The translations under genes were made by a program, and so were the position numbers. DNA of 64,000 nt from contig NZ_CP047396.1 of assembly GCF_020541305.1 (NCBI RefSeq), positions 558,001 to 622,000 of the forward strand, in the 5' to 3' direction. Positions 49,761-61,319 of this stretch are shown here, one piece after another. Origin of the DNA: Candidatus Vallotiella adelgis (GTDB lineage: Bacteria > Pseudomonadota > Gammaproteobacteria > Burkholderiales > Burkholderiaceae). The notes beneath the pieces are model-generated. The model saw only the letters and a program-made list of their open reading frames with translations. It made no database searches and was not told the DNA's origin. Every line of letters starts with the position of its first letter. The stretch's first letter is position 1.

Positions 49761-51152
49761 TCACGCTTTTGCTTCCTGTATAAGTCGCGCCGGCACATTA
49801 CCAATCGAACCTGCCCCCATCGTCATTACAATATCGCCGTCGGCGACCACCACAGCTAGAGCATCTGAAATCTTGTCGAGAGTGTCAACAAATACCGGTT
49901 TAACTCTACCGGCCAGGCGGATAGCCCGCGCTAGCGCGCGACCATCCGCGGCCATAATCGTTACTTCGCCAGCTGCATAGATCTCAGTTAGCACCAACGC
50001 GTCTACTGTCGAGAGTACCTTGACAAAATCCTCAAAACAATCTCGAGTTCGCGTATAGCGGTGTGGCTGAAAAACAAGCACTAACCGACGGTTCGGAAAT
50101 GCACCGCGCGCTGCGGCGATTGTGGCAGTGATCTCAACCGGATGATGGCCATAATCGTCGATAAGCAAGTATGTGCCGCCGCGCGTGAGCGGCACTTCGC
50201 CGTAACGCTGAAAACGTCGACTTACGCCGTTAAATTCGGAGAGCGCTGATTGAATATCGGTATCAGTCACCTCCAGCTCAGTAGCGATCGCGATAGCTGC
50301 TAATGCATTTTGCACATTGTGCAAACCGGGTAAATTCAGCACAATATCCAATGGCGCTGCATCGGTGCGATAAACAGTAAAATACATTCGTCCATCCCTA
50401 GCGTGTACCTCGGTCGCACGCACATCTGCTTCCTGCATGAAGCCATAACGAATGATCGGCTTAGATACGAACGGTAAAATTTCACGCACGTTTAAGTCAT
50501 CTACGCATAGCACTGCAATGCCATAGAATGGAAGGCGATACGTAAATTTTATGAACGCCTGTTTGAGCTGCGCGAAGTCATGACTATACGTATCCATATG
50601 ATCAGCATCGATGTTTGTAATAACTTCAATCACAGGAAGTAGGTTAAGGAATGATGCATCTGACTCATCAGCCTCGGCAACAATAAAATCGCCTGTGCCG
50701 AGTCGTGCGTTCGCATCCGCGCTGATCAGTCGCCCTCCTATCACAAAAGTTGGATCTAGTCCGCCAGCCGCGAGCACGCTAGCTACAAGGCTAGTCGTCG
50801 TAGTTTTTCCATGTGTGCCGGCAATCGCAATGCCTTGCTTAAGTCGCATGAGCTCCGCAAGCATAACAGCACGGGGCACAATCGGAATATGCCTATGGCG
50901 CGCTTCAAGAACCTCAGGGTTGTCATCGCGAACTGCCGCGGAAATTACAACTGCATCCGCACCATCAATATGCCTTGCATCATGACCGAACTTGACGTGG
51001 GCGCCAAGCCAGCTCAACCGATCAGTAATAATTGAGCGACTTAAATCTGAGCCGCTGACTTGGTAGCCCAAGTTCATAAGAACTTCGGCAATCCCGCTCA
51101 TCCCGGCTCCACCAATTCCAATAAAGTGAATATACTTGACAATATGCTTCAT
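49761..51152 (-). CDS. murC: UDP-N-acetylmuramate--L-alanine ligase
   Basis: MurC adds L-alanine to UDP-MurNAc, the first stem-peptide residue. The 463-residue product begins [25 protein letters not shown], has the ATP loop [18 protein letters not shown] near residue 112, [24 protein letters not shown] and the C-terminal [10 protein letters not shown] and FQPHRYTRT motifs. Its start overlaps the murG stop by four bases, which suggests coupled translation. Confidence 0.96.
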   Translation of the reverse strand: MKHIVKYIHFIGIGGAGMSGIAEVLMNLGYQVSGSDLSRSIITDRLSWLGAHVKFGHDARHIDGADAVVISAAVRDDNPEVLEARHRHIPIVPRAVMLAELMRLKQGIAIAGTHGKTTTTSLVASVLAAGGLDPTFVIGGRLISADANARLGTGDFIVAEADESDASFLNLLPVIEVITNIDADHMDTYSHDFAQLKQAFIKFTYRLPFYGIAVLCVDDLNVREILPFVSKPIIRYGFMQEADVRATEVHARDGRMYFTVYRTDAAPLDIVLNLPGLHNVQNALAAIAIATELEVTDTDIQSALSEFNGVSRRFQRYGEVPLTRGGTYLLIDDYGHHPVEITATIAAARGAFPNRRLVLVFQPHRYTRTRDCFEDFVKVLSTVDALVLTEIYAAGEVTIMAADGRALARAIRLAGRVKPVFVDTLDKISDALAVVVADGDIVMTMGAGSIGNVPARLIQEAKA

Positions 51153-52279
51153 TTTTTGTTTTGCAGGCCATATCGAGTATTGCGCGATTCAGATTCTACA
51201 TCACGCGCAACAAGCGAAGCACATACCTGTGCAACGCGCTCAGCAGCATCGAATTGAGCTAGTTTACGCGCGCAAACCGCGACCTGTTGAAGTGACGCGC
51301 GCGTCTGTTTACCGATCCAGTCTGCAAGTTTTTCTGCGGATAATTCATTTTGTTGCATAACGTTCGCTGCGCGATGCGCGACAAGAAATGCTGCGTTGGT
51401 TGTCTGATGGTCATCGACAGCAAGCGGGAACGGTATAAAGAGTGCCGCTACGCCTACAGCAGCAATTTCTGATACTGTCATTGCGCCGGACCGACAAATG
51501 ACCAGATCAGCCTCGGCATAGGCGTGCACCATATTATCAATAAATGAGAGCAGCTCGATGCAATTGGATTGCATCAGTCCCGCGTTTGCATAATACGTGC
51601 GCAATGCCGCAATATGCTTAGCGCCGGCCTGGTGTACTACATGTGGACGCTGTGCCGGATCAAGCAATGCCAATGAGCGAGGAACTATTTTATTGAGCAC
51701 TGTGGCACCGAGGCTGCCACCGACTACTAGAACCCGTAATGGTCCAGTACGCGCAGCATACCGTTCTTCGGGAAGAGGTACTGAAGCTAGCTCTGCTTGG
51801 ATCGGGTTACCGGTCCATTTCGCACCGGGTAGTACATCAGGAAAAGCGACCAGCACTCGGTGCGCGAATTTAGATAATAAACTATTAGCTAGACCCGCAA
51901 TTGAATTTTGCTCGTGCAGCACAAGTGGAATGCGCGCGAGCACAGACATCATTCCGGCCGGAAAGGTAATATAGCCCCCCATACCAAGCACAACGTCGGG
52001 ACGCGTTCGGCAAAGCACTGCGTGACTTTGTAGACACGCGCGCAGCAGGTTAAGCGGCAAGCATATCTTTTTGGCAATGCCCTTGCTGCGTACACCACTA
52101 AAATCCACGAATTCAATCTTAATGCCGTACTTGGGCACTAAAACCGCCTCCATTCCTGCTGGATTACCAAGCCATATAACCCGCCATCCTTGTGCTTGCA
52201 TTTGACGTGCAACTGCCAATCCAGGAAATACATGGCCGCCCGTGCCACCCGCCATGACAAGCAGCGTGTGTACGCTCAT
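51149..52279 (-). CDS. murG: Lipid II synthase (MurG glycosyltransferase)
   Basis: MurG transfers GlcNAc from UDP-GlcNAc to lipid I at the cytoplasmic face, making lipid II. The 376-residue GT28 protein has the N-terminal glycine loop [21 protein letters not shown], then [21 protein letters not shown], the second-domain loop [14 protein letters not shown] and the UDP-GlcNAc site [27 protein letters not shown] ribosome binding site precedes the ATG, which overlaps the ftsW stop. Confidence 0.96.
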   Translation of the reverse strand: MSVHTLLVMAGGTGGHVFPGLAVARQMQAQGWRVIWLGNPAGMEAVLVPKYGIKIEFVDFSGVRSKGIAKKICLPLNLLRACLQSHAVLCRTRPDVVLGMGGYITFPAGMMSVLARIPLVLHEQNSIAGLANSLLSKFAHRVLVAFPDVLPGAKWTGNPIQAELASVPLPEERYAARTGPLRVLVVGGSLGATVLNKIVPRSLALLDPAQRPHVVHQAGAKHIAALRTYYANAGLMQSNCIELLSFIDNMVHAYAEADLVICRSGAMTVSEIAAVGVAALFIPFPLAVDDHQTTNAAFLVAHRAANVMQQNELSAEKLADWIGKQTRASLQQVAVCARKLAQFDAAERVAQVCASLVARDVESESRNTRYGLQNKK

Positions 52280-53565
52280 ACCTTACCTCCGCGCATTAGT
52301 ACTCGGTTCTCGAAATCAACGCGCATGAGCAGCACCAACGCCATGCAGTTGAGTAAGATTCCAGAGCCGCCATAGCTAACGAGCGGTAGCGTTAACCCCT
52401 TAGTCGGCAGCAGGCCGAGGTTTACCCCCATGTTAATAAAAGTCTGTGTGCCGATCCATAGACCGATGCCTTGCGCAGATAATCCAGAGAATATGCGATC
52501 TAGTGCAAACGCCTGGCGGCCGATCTGAAACGCACGCCGTATGATTACATAAAATAGCAAGATTACGACGACTACACCCAAAAATCCAAGTTCCTCGCCG
52601 AGGACAGCGAGAATAAAGTCGGTATGCGCTTCAGGTAGATAGCTCAGCTTCTCAACGCTACCGCCTAGGCCAACCCCAAACCACTCGCCGCGTCCGAATG
52701 CGATTAGTGAATGAGTCAGTTGGTAGGCCTTTCCTTGTGCATAGCGGTCGTCCCACGGATTGAGATACGCAAAAATGCGCTCTCGTCGCCACGGCGAGAG
52801 CCAGACTAGCATGCCGAACGTACCAATAGCGGTCAATGCCAAGCCGATGAAAAGTCGTGCGCTGACACCACCTAGGAATAATACGCCCATCGAGATAGCC
52901 GTAATCACCATGAACGCCCCCATGTCTGGCTCTAATAAAAGCAGCGCACCAACTACGCCAACTGCGAGCGCCATCGGTAAAAAACCTTTGGCAAACTTAT
53001 GCATGTACTCCTGCTTACGAACCGTATAGTTAGCTGCGTAAATTGTTACCGCCAATTTCATAATTTCTGACGGTTGTATATTCGTAATACCAAAAGAAAT
53101 CCAGCGCCGCGCGCCGTTCACGCCTTTACCTAGATAAGGTATCAAAACAACGACTAGCAATAACAACGCGACTAGGAAAATCCGTGGTGCGTATTTATCC
53201 CAGGTCTTGAGTGGAATACGGAACGCTATTAGCGCGCCAAATAGACTAGTCACGAGCGACGCAATATGCCGCACAAGAAAATGGTATGGCATATAGGTTG
53301 AGTACTTAGGCGAGTCAGGCAGAGCGATAGATGCCGAATACACCATGACTAGTCCGAGCGACAACAGCGCAATTGTTGCCCAGAGCAGCGAGTGATCATA
53401 GTCATGTATATGCGAGCGCAACGGGCGGGTGCCGCTGCTCACCATGCTATCCAACCTCGTGCTGTGTACTGGAATAGCTGCACTGGTGGTGCAGCTAGCT
53501 GGATCAATAGGCGCTTCGTAGTGGCGCGGAGTAAACCTTGATGCAATCCACTTTACCCAGCTCAT
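52276..53565 (-). CDS. ftsW: Septal peptidoglycan glycosyltransferase FtsW (SEDS)
   Basis: FtsW polymerises lipid II at the septum with FtsI. The 429-residue product has about ten membrane helices, with [74 protein letters not shown] and [13 protein letters not shown], all SEDS landmarks. It starts [17 protein letters not shown] at 53565, overlapping the murD stop by four bases; the frame is open further upstream inside murD. An N-terminal cytoplasmic extension of about 60 residues, low in conservation, precedes the first helix. Confidence 0.95.
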   Translation of the reverse strand: MSWVKWIASRFTPRHYEAPIDPASCTTSAAIPVHSTRLDSMVSSGTRPLRSHIHDYDHSLLWATIALLSLGLVMVYSASIALPDSPKYSTYMPYHFLVRHIASLVTSLFGALIAFRIPLKTWDKYAPRIFLVALLLLVVVLIPYLGKGVNGARRWISFGITNIQPSEIMKLAVTIYAANYTVRKQEYMHKFAKGFLPMALAVGVVGALLLLEPDMGAFMVITAISMGVLFLGGVSARLFIGLALTAIGTFGMLVWLSPWRRERIFAYLNPWDDRYAQGKAYQLTHSLIAFGRGEWFGVGLGGSVEKLSYLPEAHTDFILAVLGEELGFLGVVVVILLFYVIIRRAFQIGRQAFALDRIFSGLSAQGIGLWIGTQTFINMGVNLGLLPTKGLTLPLVSYGGSGILLNCMALVLLMRVDFENRVLMRGGKV

Positions 53566-55079
53566 AGCAACGCTCCTTTGTCGGCCGCAATATTCTTGAC
53601 TTCGCTGAGGAATACCTGCGCACGCTGTATATATCCGGAAAACATATCTAAGCTCGCGCACGCTGGAGACAGCAGCACCGCATCCCCAGGCTGGGCGATA
53701 GCTGCTGCGGCACGCGTTGCAGCCTGCAGGCTTGGATGTAAGGTTAGCTTGACACTAACATCAGATAGCGCTGTGCGAAGCACAGGCGCATCGCGGCCAA
53801 TGAGCATTACGGCTCGGCACCAGCGAGATACTGGTGCTATAAGCGGTGCAAAATTTTGAGATTTACCGTCACCGCCTGCAATTAATACGATCCGTTGTGC
53901 AAGGCCATCGAGCGCCGCTACAGTTGCATCGACATTAGTGCTTTTGCTATCATTGATGTAATCTACCCCATCAATCGATCCAATCCACTCAACACGATGC
54001 CGCTCGCCACGGTACTCACGTAAACCGTGTAGTAACTCCTCGAGCGGCAGACTGATCGACTGGGCTAAGGCAAGTGCGGCCATTGCATTTGCTGCATTAT
54101 GCAAGCCGCGAATTCGCATGGCATTAACAGGAAAGAGTCTCTTAACCGTAATATCAAATGGCAGTCTGCTGCTCTTGTGGCAGCAATGTATCGCGCGTTG
54201 TTCTGATGTACCCTTACAATTATACGCCTGGACAATCCAGGTAATGCCTCTGTCGCGTTGAATACCGTAGTCACCATTATTCTGTGGAAAGTCGAGTCCA
54301 AAGAGCTGATATGCTACATTAGCACCGTCAGGCGGCAAGAATGCCATCACGCGAGCATCTCCGCGATTCAATATACGTAACGAGTGAGGCCCGAAAATTC
54401 GGGCCTTTGCAGTAGCGTAGGAATCTAGTCCGCCATGCCAGTCAAGATGATCCTGTGTGATGTTTAAAATGACTGCTGCATCGGGTTCAAACGTATAAGA
54501 CATCTCGAGTTGAAAGCTGGAGAGCTCTAGTACCCAGACGTCCGGCAATTTCTCTAAGTCAATAACATCTGACAGCTTATTTAGCATAGATGGACTAATA
54601 TTGCCAGCTACCGCGACGCTCTTGCCAGCCTGCTCGCACAGCAGGCCGGTTAATACCGTGGTCGTCGTCTTTCCGTTTGTCCCGGATATCGCTAGCACCT
54701 TAGGCCGGTAGCCGTCGTTGGCTAATACGCGCAATGCTTGCGCAAAAAACTCTAATTCACCCCATACCTCAATACCACGCTCGTGCGCTACACTCATTAA
54801 GGCAGCTAGATTAGCGCTATGCGGCGATAAACCAGGGCTAATAGCCACTAACTCAATACCATCATCTAGCAACTCGGGACCGAACTCGCCACTGATGAAT
54901 GGAACATCGATGCCTAGAACTGCTAATTTCGACAGATTCGGTGGCGCGACTCGAGTATCAGCCACAAGCAATCGGCAACCGTGGCGCGCACACCAGCGGG
55001 CCATCGCTAACCCCGATTCGCCGATCCCTAATACGAGGATTCTTAGGCGTTGGTGCTCTCGGAATCTCTCACCGAACAT
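53562..55079 (-). CDS. murD: UDP-MurNAc-L-alanine--D-glutamate ligase
   Basis: MurD adds D-glutamate to the growing stem peptide. The 505-residue product has [22 protein letters not shown], the ATP loop [18 protein letters not shown] near residue 131, [29 protein letters not shown] and [15 protein letters not shown]. It is slightly longer than the E. coli enzyme because of inserts around residues 285-305. The ATG at 55079 lies 25 bases after the mraY stop. Confidence 0.95.
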   Translation of the reverse strand: MFGERFREHQRLRILVLGIGESGLAMARWCARHGCRLLVADTRVAPPNLSKLAVLGIDVPFISGEFGPELLDDGIELVAISPGLSPHSANLAALMSVAHERGIEVWGELEFFAQALRVLANDGYRPKVLAISGTNGKTTTTVLTGLLCEQAGKSVAVAGNISPSMLNKLSDVIDLEKLPDVWVLELSSFQLEMSYTFEPDAAVILNITQDHLDWHGGLDSYATAKARIFGPHSLRILNRGDARVMAFLPPDGANVAYQLFGLDFPQNNGDYGIQRDRGITWIVQAYNCKGTSEQRAIHCCHKSSRLPFDITVKRLFPVNAMRIRGLHNAANAMAALALAQSISLPLEELLHGLREYRGERHRVEWIGSIDGVDYINDSKSTNVDATVAALDGLAQRIVLIAGGDGKSQNFAPLIAPVSRWCRAVMLIGRDAPVLRTALSDVSVKLTLHPSLQAATRAAAAIAQPGDAVLLSPACASLDMFSGYIQRAQVFLSEVKNIAADKGALL

Positions 55080-55104
55080 CGTTTCTCTTTTCCTCAGTTC
55101 ACGC

Positions 55105-56274
55105 TTAACGTAATTTCAGCGTGGACAGACCAAACAAGCACAGCATGAACGTAATGATCCAGAATCGAACGACCACCTGGGTTTCATGCCATCCGGATAA
55201 CTCAAAATGATGATGTAATGGTGCCATCTTAAATATGCGCCTGCCCGCACCATAGCGGCACTTCGTATAGCGAAACCATGTGACCTGCAATATTACTGAA
55301 ACAGTTTCGGCAACGAATACACCACCTATGATGAACAACACGATTTCTTGCCGTACGATCACCGCGATCGTACCTAGGGCACTACCGAGCGCAAGCGCAC
55401 CGACATCCCCCATAAATACCTGCGCAGGGTATGCGTTATACCAAAGAAATGCCAATCCTGCGCCACCCATTGCTGAGCAGAAAATTAGTAATTCGCCTGC
55501 TCCCGGGATATGCGGAAATAAAAGGTATTTTGAATAGACAGCGCTGCCCATCACATATGCGAATACGCCTAGTACTGCTCCAACCAATATGATTGGCATG
55601 ATTACCAATCCGTCTAAACCGTCGGTTAAGTTCACTGCATTACTTGATCCAACGATGACCAAATAAGTCAATATAATGAATCCCCAGATACCGAGTGGAT
55701 AACTAATCGCTTTTAAAAACGGCAAAGCAAGATCAGCGTGCGCTGGCAAGCCGACTAAGATTCGGCTGCGCAGCCACACTATAAATAGATCGAATACGCA
55801 TGCGTTATCTGACCCAGCGAACGAAAATGCAAGGTATATAGCAGCGAACAGTGCGATGATTGATTGCCAGAAGTACTTCTCTCGCGAAGACATACCTCTC
55901 GGATCTCTGTAGACAACCTTGCGATAATCGTCAATCCAGCCGATTACACCAAAAGCACAGGTAACTAGCAGCACAATCCAGATAAAGCGATTAGTGAGAT
56001 CACTCCACAGCAGTGTCGAAATAGCAATAGCAATTAGAATCAACACGCCACCCATCGTCGGCGTACCAGATTTAATTAAATGCGTCTGCGGTCCGTTCTT
56101 GCGTACGGACTGGCCTATCTTCAGAATAGATAGCTTATGAATAACTGCAGGGCCGCAAACGAATCCAATCAACAGAGCGGTGATAGTTGCCATGACCGCC
56201 CGAAACGTCAGGTAGTTGACTACACGCAAGTAGCTTGCATCGCTTTTTAGCCATTGTGCTAGCGCCAATAGCAT
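55105..56274 (-). CDS. mraY: Phospho-MurNAc-pentapeptide translocase
   Basis: MraY attaches phospho-MurNAc-pentapeptide to undecaprenyl phosphate to make lipid I. The 389-residue protein has about ten membrane helices, starts [16 protein letters not shown], and shows TPTMGG near residue 75, the WIDDYRKV acidic motif, [27 protein letters not shown] and the C-terminal [13 protein letters not shown]. An AGGAAC site lies a few bases upstream of the chosen ATG; an in-frame start five codons earlier is less likely. Confidence 0.96.
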   Translation of the reverse strand: MLLALAQWLKSDASYLRVVNYLTFRAVMATITALLIGFVCGPAVIHKLSILKIGQSVRKNGPQTHLIKSGTPTMGGVLILIAIAISTLLWSDLTNRFIWIVLLVTCAFGVIGWIDDYRKVVYRDPRGMSSREKYFWQSIIALFAAIYLAFSFAGSDNACVFDLFIVWLRSRILVGLPAHADLALPFLKAISYPLGIWGFIILTYLVIVGSSNAVNLTDGLDGLVIMPIILVGAVLGVFAYVMGSAVYSKYLLFPHIPGAGELLIFCSAMGGAGLAFLWYNAYPAQVFMGDVGALALGSALGTIAVIVRQEIVLFIIGGVFVAETVSVILQVTWFRYTKCRYGAGRRIFKMAPLHHHFELSGWHETQVVVRFWIITFMLCLFGLSTLKLR

Positions 56275-56301
56275 TGGAGTTCCTCTCAATGGGCACCGGC
56301 T

Positions 56302-57708
56302 CTAGCCTGGCGCATCGGTTGCAATATGAAGAGTTAAGGCCTGAACTACGCGCTCCATACGCATGAAACGTGAACCCTTGACCAAAATCGTCGCACCAGC
56401 GGCACTCTCTAAAGAAACGATATCCTTACAGAGCAGTGCAGAAACAAGCGCTTGAACCGAATTAAAATGATAGGAGCGTGGGCCAAATGCAGTGCATGCA
56501 TCGCGACTCGCATCACCGAGTGCGTACAGCGCATCGAGACCGCGTTCATGCGCATATGCGCCGATTTCTCGATGAAAAGCAGGGCCATGATAGCCAACCT
56601 CCCCCATATCTCCTATCACTAGCACACGTGGGGCCTGACGCATTGCTAGAACGTCGATTGCTGCACGCATCGAATCCGGATTAGCATTATAAGTATCGTC
56701 AATTACCGTTGCTCCGGTCCATGGTGTGACATGGGCGATCTTAGTCTGCAGTCGCCCATCAACCGGTTCGAAGGCCTCGAGCCCGCGCTGTATCGCATCC
56801 AGTCCAACGCCAGCGGCAAGCGCTGCTGCAGTAGCAGCAAGCGCATTGTGCTCGTTGGGCATCTTCAACGATACCTCAAGTGCGCCAGTATAGGTCTCAA
56901 TACGCAATGCGCCAGTATCCGTAATCATACCCTGAACTGCCGCATTGCTATTAGTACCAGGCCGATGCAGAGCGAAGTCTATGATGGTGTGACCACCAGC
57001 CGCTATATGCCAGATACCGGCATATGGATCATTAGCTGGAAACACTGCTGTACCGTCTGGCGGCAAGGCACAGAGCACGCTTGCATGTTCTAATGCTACA
57101 GCTTTGACTGTTACCATAAATTCCTGATGTTCGCGCTGGGCATTATTCACGAGCGCAATTGTGGGTGCAGCAATCCGCGCTAACTGTTGCATTTCGCCTG
57201 GATGACTCATGCCAAGCTCGACAACTGCCAGACGATGCTGCTGTGAGAGCCTCAACAACGTGAGCGGAAGACCAATATTGTTATTCAAATTGCCTTGTGT
57301 TGAAAGCACCTGCGCACTATCAGCCGCGGCGGAAAAAATCGATGCGATCATCTCCTTAACCGTGGTTTTGCCATTGCTGCCAGTCACCGCGACCAGCGGC
57401 AACGCAAATCTATGACGCCATCCTGCAGCAAGCTTTCCGAGCGCGACTCTCGTGTCAGATACACGAATCGCTGGCACACGCCAGTCACTAGAATTGCATG
57501 ATACCAATACAGCGGCTACACCGCGTCGTATGATCTCTGGCAAAAAATCGTGCGCGTTGAAACGCTCACCTTTAAGCGCAACAAATAGGCTGGACGGCCC
57601 GCAAATTCGACTATCGATTAACACTTGATCAAAAGCGATCGTATCGTCACCCAATACGATGGCGTCGCTGATTAGTTCCGCCGCCTCGCGCAGCGTCAAC
57701 ATTGTCAT
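56302..57708 (-). CDS. murF: UDP-MurNAc-tripeptide--D-alanyl-D-alanine ligase
   Basis: MurF adds the D-Ala-D-Ala dipeptide to complete the UDP-MurNAc-pentapeptide. The 468-residue product starts MTMLTLREAAELISDAIV, carries DSRICGPSSLFVALKGERFNAHDF, the ATP loop AVTGSNGKTTVKEMIAS near residue 110, ELGMSHPGEMQQLARI, NEHNALAATAAALA and DDTYNANPDSMRAAI. A GGAGAA site precedes the start. It begins 17 bases after the murE stop. Confidence 0.95.
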   Translation of the reverse strand: MTMLTLREAAELISDAIVLGDDTIAFDQVLIDSRICGPSSLFVALKGERFNAHDFLPEIIRRGVAAVLVSCNSSDWRVPAIRVSDTRVALGKLAAGWRHRFALPLVAVTGSNGKTTVKEMIASIFSAAADSAQVLSTQGNLNNNIGLPLTLLRLSQQHRLAVVELGMSHPGEMQQLARIAAPTIALVNNAQREHQEFMVTVKAVALEHASVLCALPPDGTAVFPANDPYAGIWHIAAGGHTIIDFALHRPGTNSNAAVQGMITDTGALRIETYTGALEVSLKMPNEHNALAATAAALAAGVGLDAIQRGLEAFEPVDGRLQTKIAHVTPWTGATVIDDTYNANPDSMRAAIDVLAMRQAPRVLVIGDMGEVGYHGPAFHREIGAYAHERGLDALYALGDASRDACTAFGPRSYHFNSVQALVSALLCKDIVSLESAAGATILVKGSRFMRMERVVQALTLHIATDAPG

Positions 57709-57725
57709 ACAGCTTCTCCGCAGGG

Positions 57726-59243
57726 TTAAGTGCTACGTAAAGCAAGCGCACGACACACATAATCCTGATCCAAAAATGGCCGCTTGTTACCCATGACTTC
57801 CTGTGTTTCTTCGTGCCCTTTTCCGGCGATTAACACGATATCAGCAGGGTATGCGCCACGCACTGCCTGTAGTATTGCGCTGCCACGATCCTCAATAGTG
57901 ATCGCTTTTTCTGGCTCATGCATTGCACTAATGATCTCGCTGATAATTGCTAGCGGAGGCTCGCTACGTGGGTTGTCACTCGTCACAATGACACTATCAG
58001 AAAGTCTCTCAGCAATGATTCCCATCAGTGGTCTCTTAGCCGCCTCACGGTTACCTCCACAGCCGAATACGCAGATAAGCTGGCCACCTCGCCGCGTAGC
58101 AATCGACCGAAGTGTATCAAGTGTTTTTTCTAATGCATCCGGCGTATGTGCGTAATCAATCACCACAAGCGGCTCATTTATTTTCGGCCGCCCGCCGAGC
58201 TGTTGCATTCGTCCGTTGACCGGCTCTAGCCTTGCGATCTGTGACAGCGTTGCATCGAATGGCACATCGGCAGCTAGTAATACACCAATAACAGCAAGCA
58301 AATTGGCGACATTGAAGGTACCAAAAGTTCTCACCTCAAGTTCAGCATGTCCCCAGTCAGATATCACCTTAAAGACAGTAGAGGTAGCAGTAGCGCGAAT
58401 CGCTATTGCATGCAATGAAGCATCACCATACGGTTTAGTGGAAGCAATACCGTACGATATCGTAGGTACTCGATCGGCTAAATGTCTAATTAGCCGGCAC
58501 CCAACCTCATCATCACGATTAATGACCGCTGCGCGTAAGCTAGGCCAGTTAAATAGCTGTACCTTAGCAGCCTCATACGACTCAAGGTTTTTATGGTAAT
58601 CGAGGTGGTCCTGCGTCAGGTTAGTGAATACTGCAATATCAAACATGACGCCATTGACACGCCCCTGGTCTAATGCATGTGAGGACACCTCCATTGATAC
58701 CGCCCGTGCGCCATTCGCTCGCAGCCCTACAAGACTGCGTGGTACTTGGAGCGCATCAGGGGTCGTAAACCCGGTCTTCAATAGTCGCCCCGGCAGTCCA
58801 GCTCCTAACGTGCCGACGATCGCGCAATAGGTTCCGCTGCCGCTCAATGCACTTGCAACCCAGTGACTAATTGTGGTTTTTCCATTAGTACCGGTAATAC
58901 CGATCATCAGCATATCGCGACTCGGCTCACCATACCAAGTACTAGCAATATAACCAGCAAGCTGCTTTAGGTTAGGAACCTGAAGAACCGGCCGGCTTTT
59001 TGGAAACTCTCCACCAGGCTGAACTAGAACTGCTGCCGCGCCGCGCTGGATTGCATCAGTGATATATACATGCGAACAACTATCTATGCCGCTTACCGTG
59101 TATGAGACAAACGCGTCTCCGACACGCACTACGCGACTGTCCGACTGTAGTTGCGCATGCGGCGAAAGCTGAGCGCGTAACCACGCAACGACATGAACTC
59201 GTGCGTGCGCGATTTGTTCGAGCGTGAGTAACGAGCAATTCAT
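57726..59243 (-). CDS. murE: UDP-MurNAc-tripeptide synthetase (meso-DAP-adding)
   Basis: MurE adds meso-diaminopimelate to UDP-MurNAc-L-Ala-D-Glu. The 505-residue product has DSRVVRVGDAFVSY near residue 36, the ATP loop GITGTNGKTTISHWVASAL, EVSSHALDQGRVNGV, LTQDHLDYH and VIDYAHTPDALEKTL. The SDNPRSEPP segment carries the DNPR motif that selects meso-DAP over lysine, so the wall is of the Gram-negative DAP type. It begins four bases after the ftsI stop. Confidence 0.96.
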   Translation of the reverse strand: MNCSLLTLEQIAHARVHVVAWLRAQLSPHAQLQSDSRVVRVGDAFVSYTVSGIDSCSHVYITDAIQRGAAAVLVQPGGEFPKSRPVLQVPNLKQLAGYIASTWYGEPSRDMLMIGITGTNGKTTISHWVASALSGSGTYCAIVGTLGAGLPGRLLKTGFTTPDALQVPRSLVGLRANGARAVSMEVSSHALDQGRVNGVMFDIAVFTNLTQDHLDYHKNLESYEAAKVQLFNWPSLRAAVINRDDEVGCRLIRHLADRVPTISYGIASTKPYGDASLHAIAIRATATSTVFKVISDWGHAELEVRTFGTFNVANLLAVIGVLLAADVPFDATLSQIARLEPVNGRMQQLGGRPKINEPLVVIDYAHTPDALEKTLDTLRSIATRRGGQLICVFGCGGNREAAKRPLMGIIAERLSDSVIVTSDNPRSEPPLAIISEIISAMHEPEKAITIEDRGSAILQAVRGAYPADIVLIAGKGHEETQEVMGNKRPFLDQDYVCRALALRST

Positions 59244-59247
59244 CGGA

Positions 59248-61005
59248 TTAATCTAGATTAGAATCTTCGCTGACAACAAGCTGCTTCACTGGTACATCAG
59301 GAGGCACATTTAGCGAACGTAGCGTGTCGCCGGCAATCGCCGAGAAGATAGGGCCGGATACTTGCCCACCAAAGTGACTGCCTACCGTTGGTTCATCGAC
59401 TGACACCGCTACTACGATTCGTGGCTTGGGCATCGGCGCCATACCAACAAAAGACGCACGATACTTTCTACGATCGTAGCCATGTCCTACGTGCTTATAT
59501 GCGGTTCCGCTCTTGCCGCCCACCCGGTAGCCCGGTACTGCCGCGTTAGGTGATGTACCACCGGGTTGCGTAACCATCTCTAACATTGCACGCACCTGCC
59601 GCGCGGTAGTATCCGAAAATACCCGTATTCCTTGGGCCTCGTTACCGTTTTTTTGTCGAGTCAGTGTCAGCGGAACAATGCGGCCATCATGCGCAATCGC
59701 CGTATAGGCCCGGCCGAGCTGAAAGAGCGACGCAGATAAACCATACCCATATGACATCGTCGCTTGCTCGATGCGACGCCAGCTTTTCCAGGGATGTAGC
59801 CGACCAGCTGCTGCACCCGGAAAACCAACCTTCGGCGCTTGTCCTAGTCCGATTCTCATATACATATTCCACATTTCCTCGGGACGCAACCGCATCGCGA
59901 TCTTTGTTGCGCCGATATTGCTGGACCTCTGAATAACGCCACTGACAGTCAACATACCAAATCTAGTATCATCTGTAATTGTTGCGCCATCTAAGGTAAA
60001 GCGTCCCTCACCGGTATCAACTAACGTTGTCGGCGATACACGATGTAAATCTAGCGCGAGCGACACAGTAAACGGCTTCATAATCGAGCCGGGCTCAGAT
60101 GTATCAGTCAGAACACGGTTACGCAACTGTTCACCGCTCATATGCGAACGGTCATTCGGGTTATATGTTGGATAGTTGGCCAGCGCGAGCACCTCACCTG
60201 TTTTCACATCAATGACGATCACCGCACCAGCTTTTGCTTTAAACCGATCAACTGCTTTTTTGAGATTAGCATACGCAATGTACTGAATCTTGCTATCCAG
60301 AGATAGCTCAATGTCAAGCCCATTACGCGGCCGGACTAATTCATCGACATCTTTGATGATGCGACCGATCCGGTCTTTAATCACGCGCCGTCTGCCTGGA
60401 ACACCAGCTAACGTATTTTGATCTGCCAGCTCGATCCCTTCCTGCCCCTCGTCTTCAACGTTGGTGAAGCCGATAATATGTGCAGTAATCTCACCTTCCG
60501 GATAAAATCTCTTGTATTCGGGACGTACATAGATGCCGGGGATAGATAATAAAGATATCTTTTGTGCGACTGCTAATGGCACTTGCCGCTTCACATAGAC
60601 AAATGTCTTATTTTGTGAGAACTTTGCGCGTAATTGTTTCTGTTTGATAGACAGCAGATTTGAGAGCTCCGCCAATTTATTGGCGCTTAGATCGGTAGGT
60701 ACTAATTCAGGAATAGCCCAGATCGCACGAACCGGCAAGCTAGTAGCTAACACTAGCCCATTGCGATCCAGGATATTTCCACGTGTAGCGGGAAGCTGTA
60801 TGGTGCGCTGGTAGCGGATTTCACCTTGTTTTTGATAAAACTCATTGCCAGGCCCCTGAATCCAGAATGCACGTGCCGCTAATACGATAAATGCAACTAA
60901 TAGCAAAAACACGATAAACCTAGAACGCCACATGGGTAAGTTTACCGACAGAGCTGGACTCGATAAAAACGATGGATGACGATGACAGTAAGCCGCGTGT
61001 TTCAT
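59248..61005 (-). CDS. ftsI: Septal peptidoglycan transpeptidase FtsI (PBP3)
   Basis: FtsI cross-links septal peptidoglycan, paired with FtsW. The 585-residue class B penicillin-binding protein has one membrane helix (FIVFLLLVAFIVLAARAFW, about residues 30-48), the dimerisation domain start ATRGNILDRNG, then the transpeptidase box with active-site Ser in PGSIMKPF, SSN in QRSSNIGATK and the KSGT triad VGGKSGTAYKH. The start overlaps the ftsL stop by four bases. The first about 25 residues are cytoplasmic and poorly conserved. Confidence 0.96.
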   Translation of the reverse strand: MKHAAYCHRHPSFLSSPALSVNLPMWRSRFIVFLLLVAFIVLAARAFWIQGPGNEFYQKQGEIRYQRTIQLPATRGNILDRNGLVLATSLPVRAIWAIPELVPTDLSANKLAELSNLLSIKQKQLRAKFSQNKTFVYVKRQVPLAVAQKISLLSIPGIYVRPEYKRFYPEGEITAHIIGFTNVEDEGQEGIELADQNTLAGVPGRRRVIKDRIGRIIKDVDELVRPRNGLDIELSLDSKIQYIAYANLKKAVDRFKAKAGAVIVIDVKTGEVLALANYPTYNPNDRSHMSGEQLRNRVLTDTSEPGSIMKPFTVSLALDLHRVSPTTLVDTGEGRFTLDGATITDDTRFGMLTVSGVIQRSSNIGATKIAMRLRPEEMWNMYMRIGLGQAPKVGFPGAAAGRLHPWKSWRRIEQATMSYGYGLSASLFQLGRAYTAIAHDGRIVPLTLTRQKNGNEAQGIRVFSDTTARQVRAMLEMVTQPGGTSPNAAVPGYRVGGKSGTAYKHVGHGYDRRKYRASFVGMAPMPKPRIVVAVSVDEPTVGSHFGGQVSGPIFSAIAGDTLRSLNVPPDVPVKQLVVSEDSNLD

Positions 61006-61319
61006 CGGATCGCTCCTGCGATGATCCTCGGTGACGTATTGACTGGCACGATCATCAAATCGGCATTCAGATACTGAGTGCGGCCTGGCACTACCGACTG
61101 CATTTTCAGATCGGCAATAGCTATATGTGCAATACGCGAGGTTTTCAATAATACGCTTTGCTGGTATTGCAATTCTGCATAATCCAACTGTAGCTGATAC
61201 TCTTGCGATTGGGCGTGCTGAAGTTTGATAAATATCTCACGCTGCTGGTTTGTCGCGTTGACAACCGATAGCGCGCAACCCAATATAATAATAAGCAGAA
61301 AAATGCTAAACCGGGTCAT
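61002..61319 (-). CDS. ftsL: Cell division protein FtsL
   Basis: FtsL is a small bitopic protein that forms a coiled-coil complex with FtsB and FtsQ and activates FtsWI. The 105-residue product has an N-terminal membrane helix ([18 protein letters not shown]) followed by a heptad-like stretch (residues about 25-60, [19 protein letters not shown]...). Sequence conservation is low in this family, so the call rests on size, topology and position between rsmH and ftsI, both of which it overlaps by four bases. Confidence 0.92.
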   Translation of the reverse strand: MTRFSIFLLIIILGCALSVVNATNQQREIFIKLQHAQSQEYQLQLDYAELQYQQSVLLKTSRIAHIAIADLKMQSVVPGRTQYLNADLMIVPVNTSPRIIAGAIR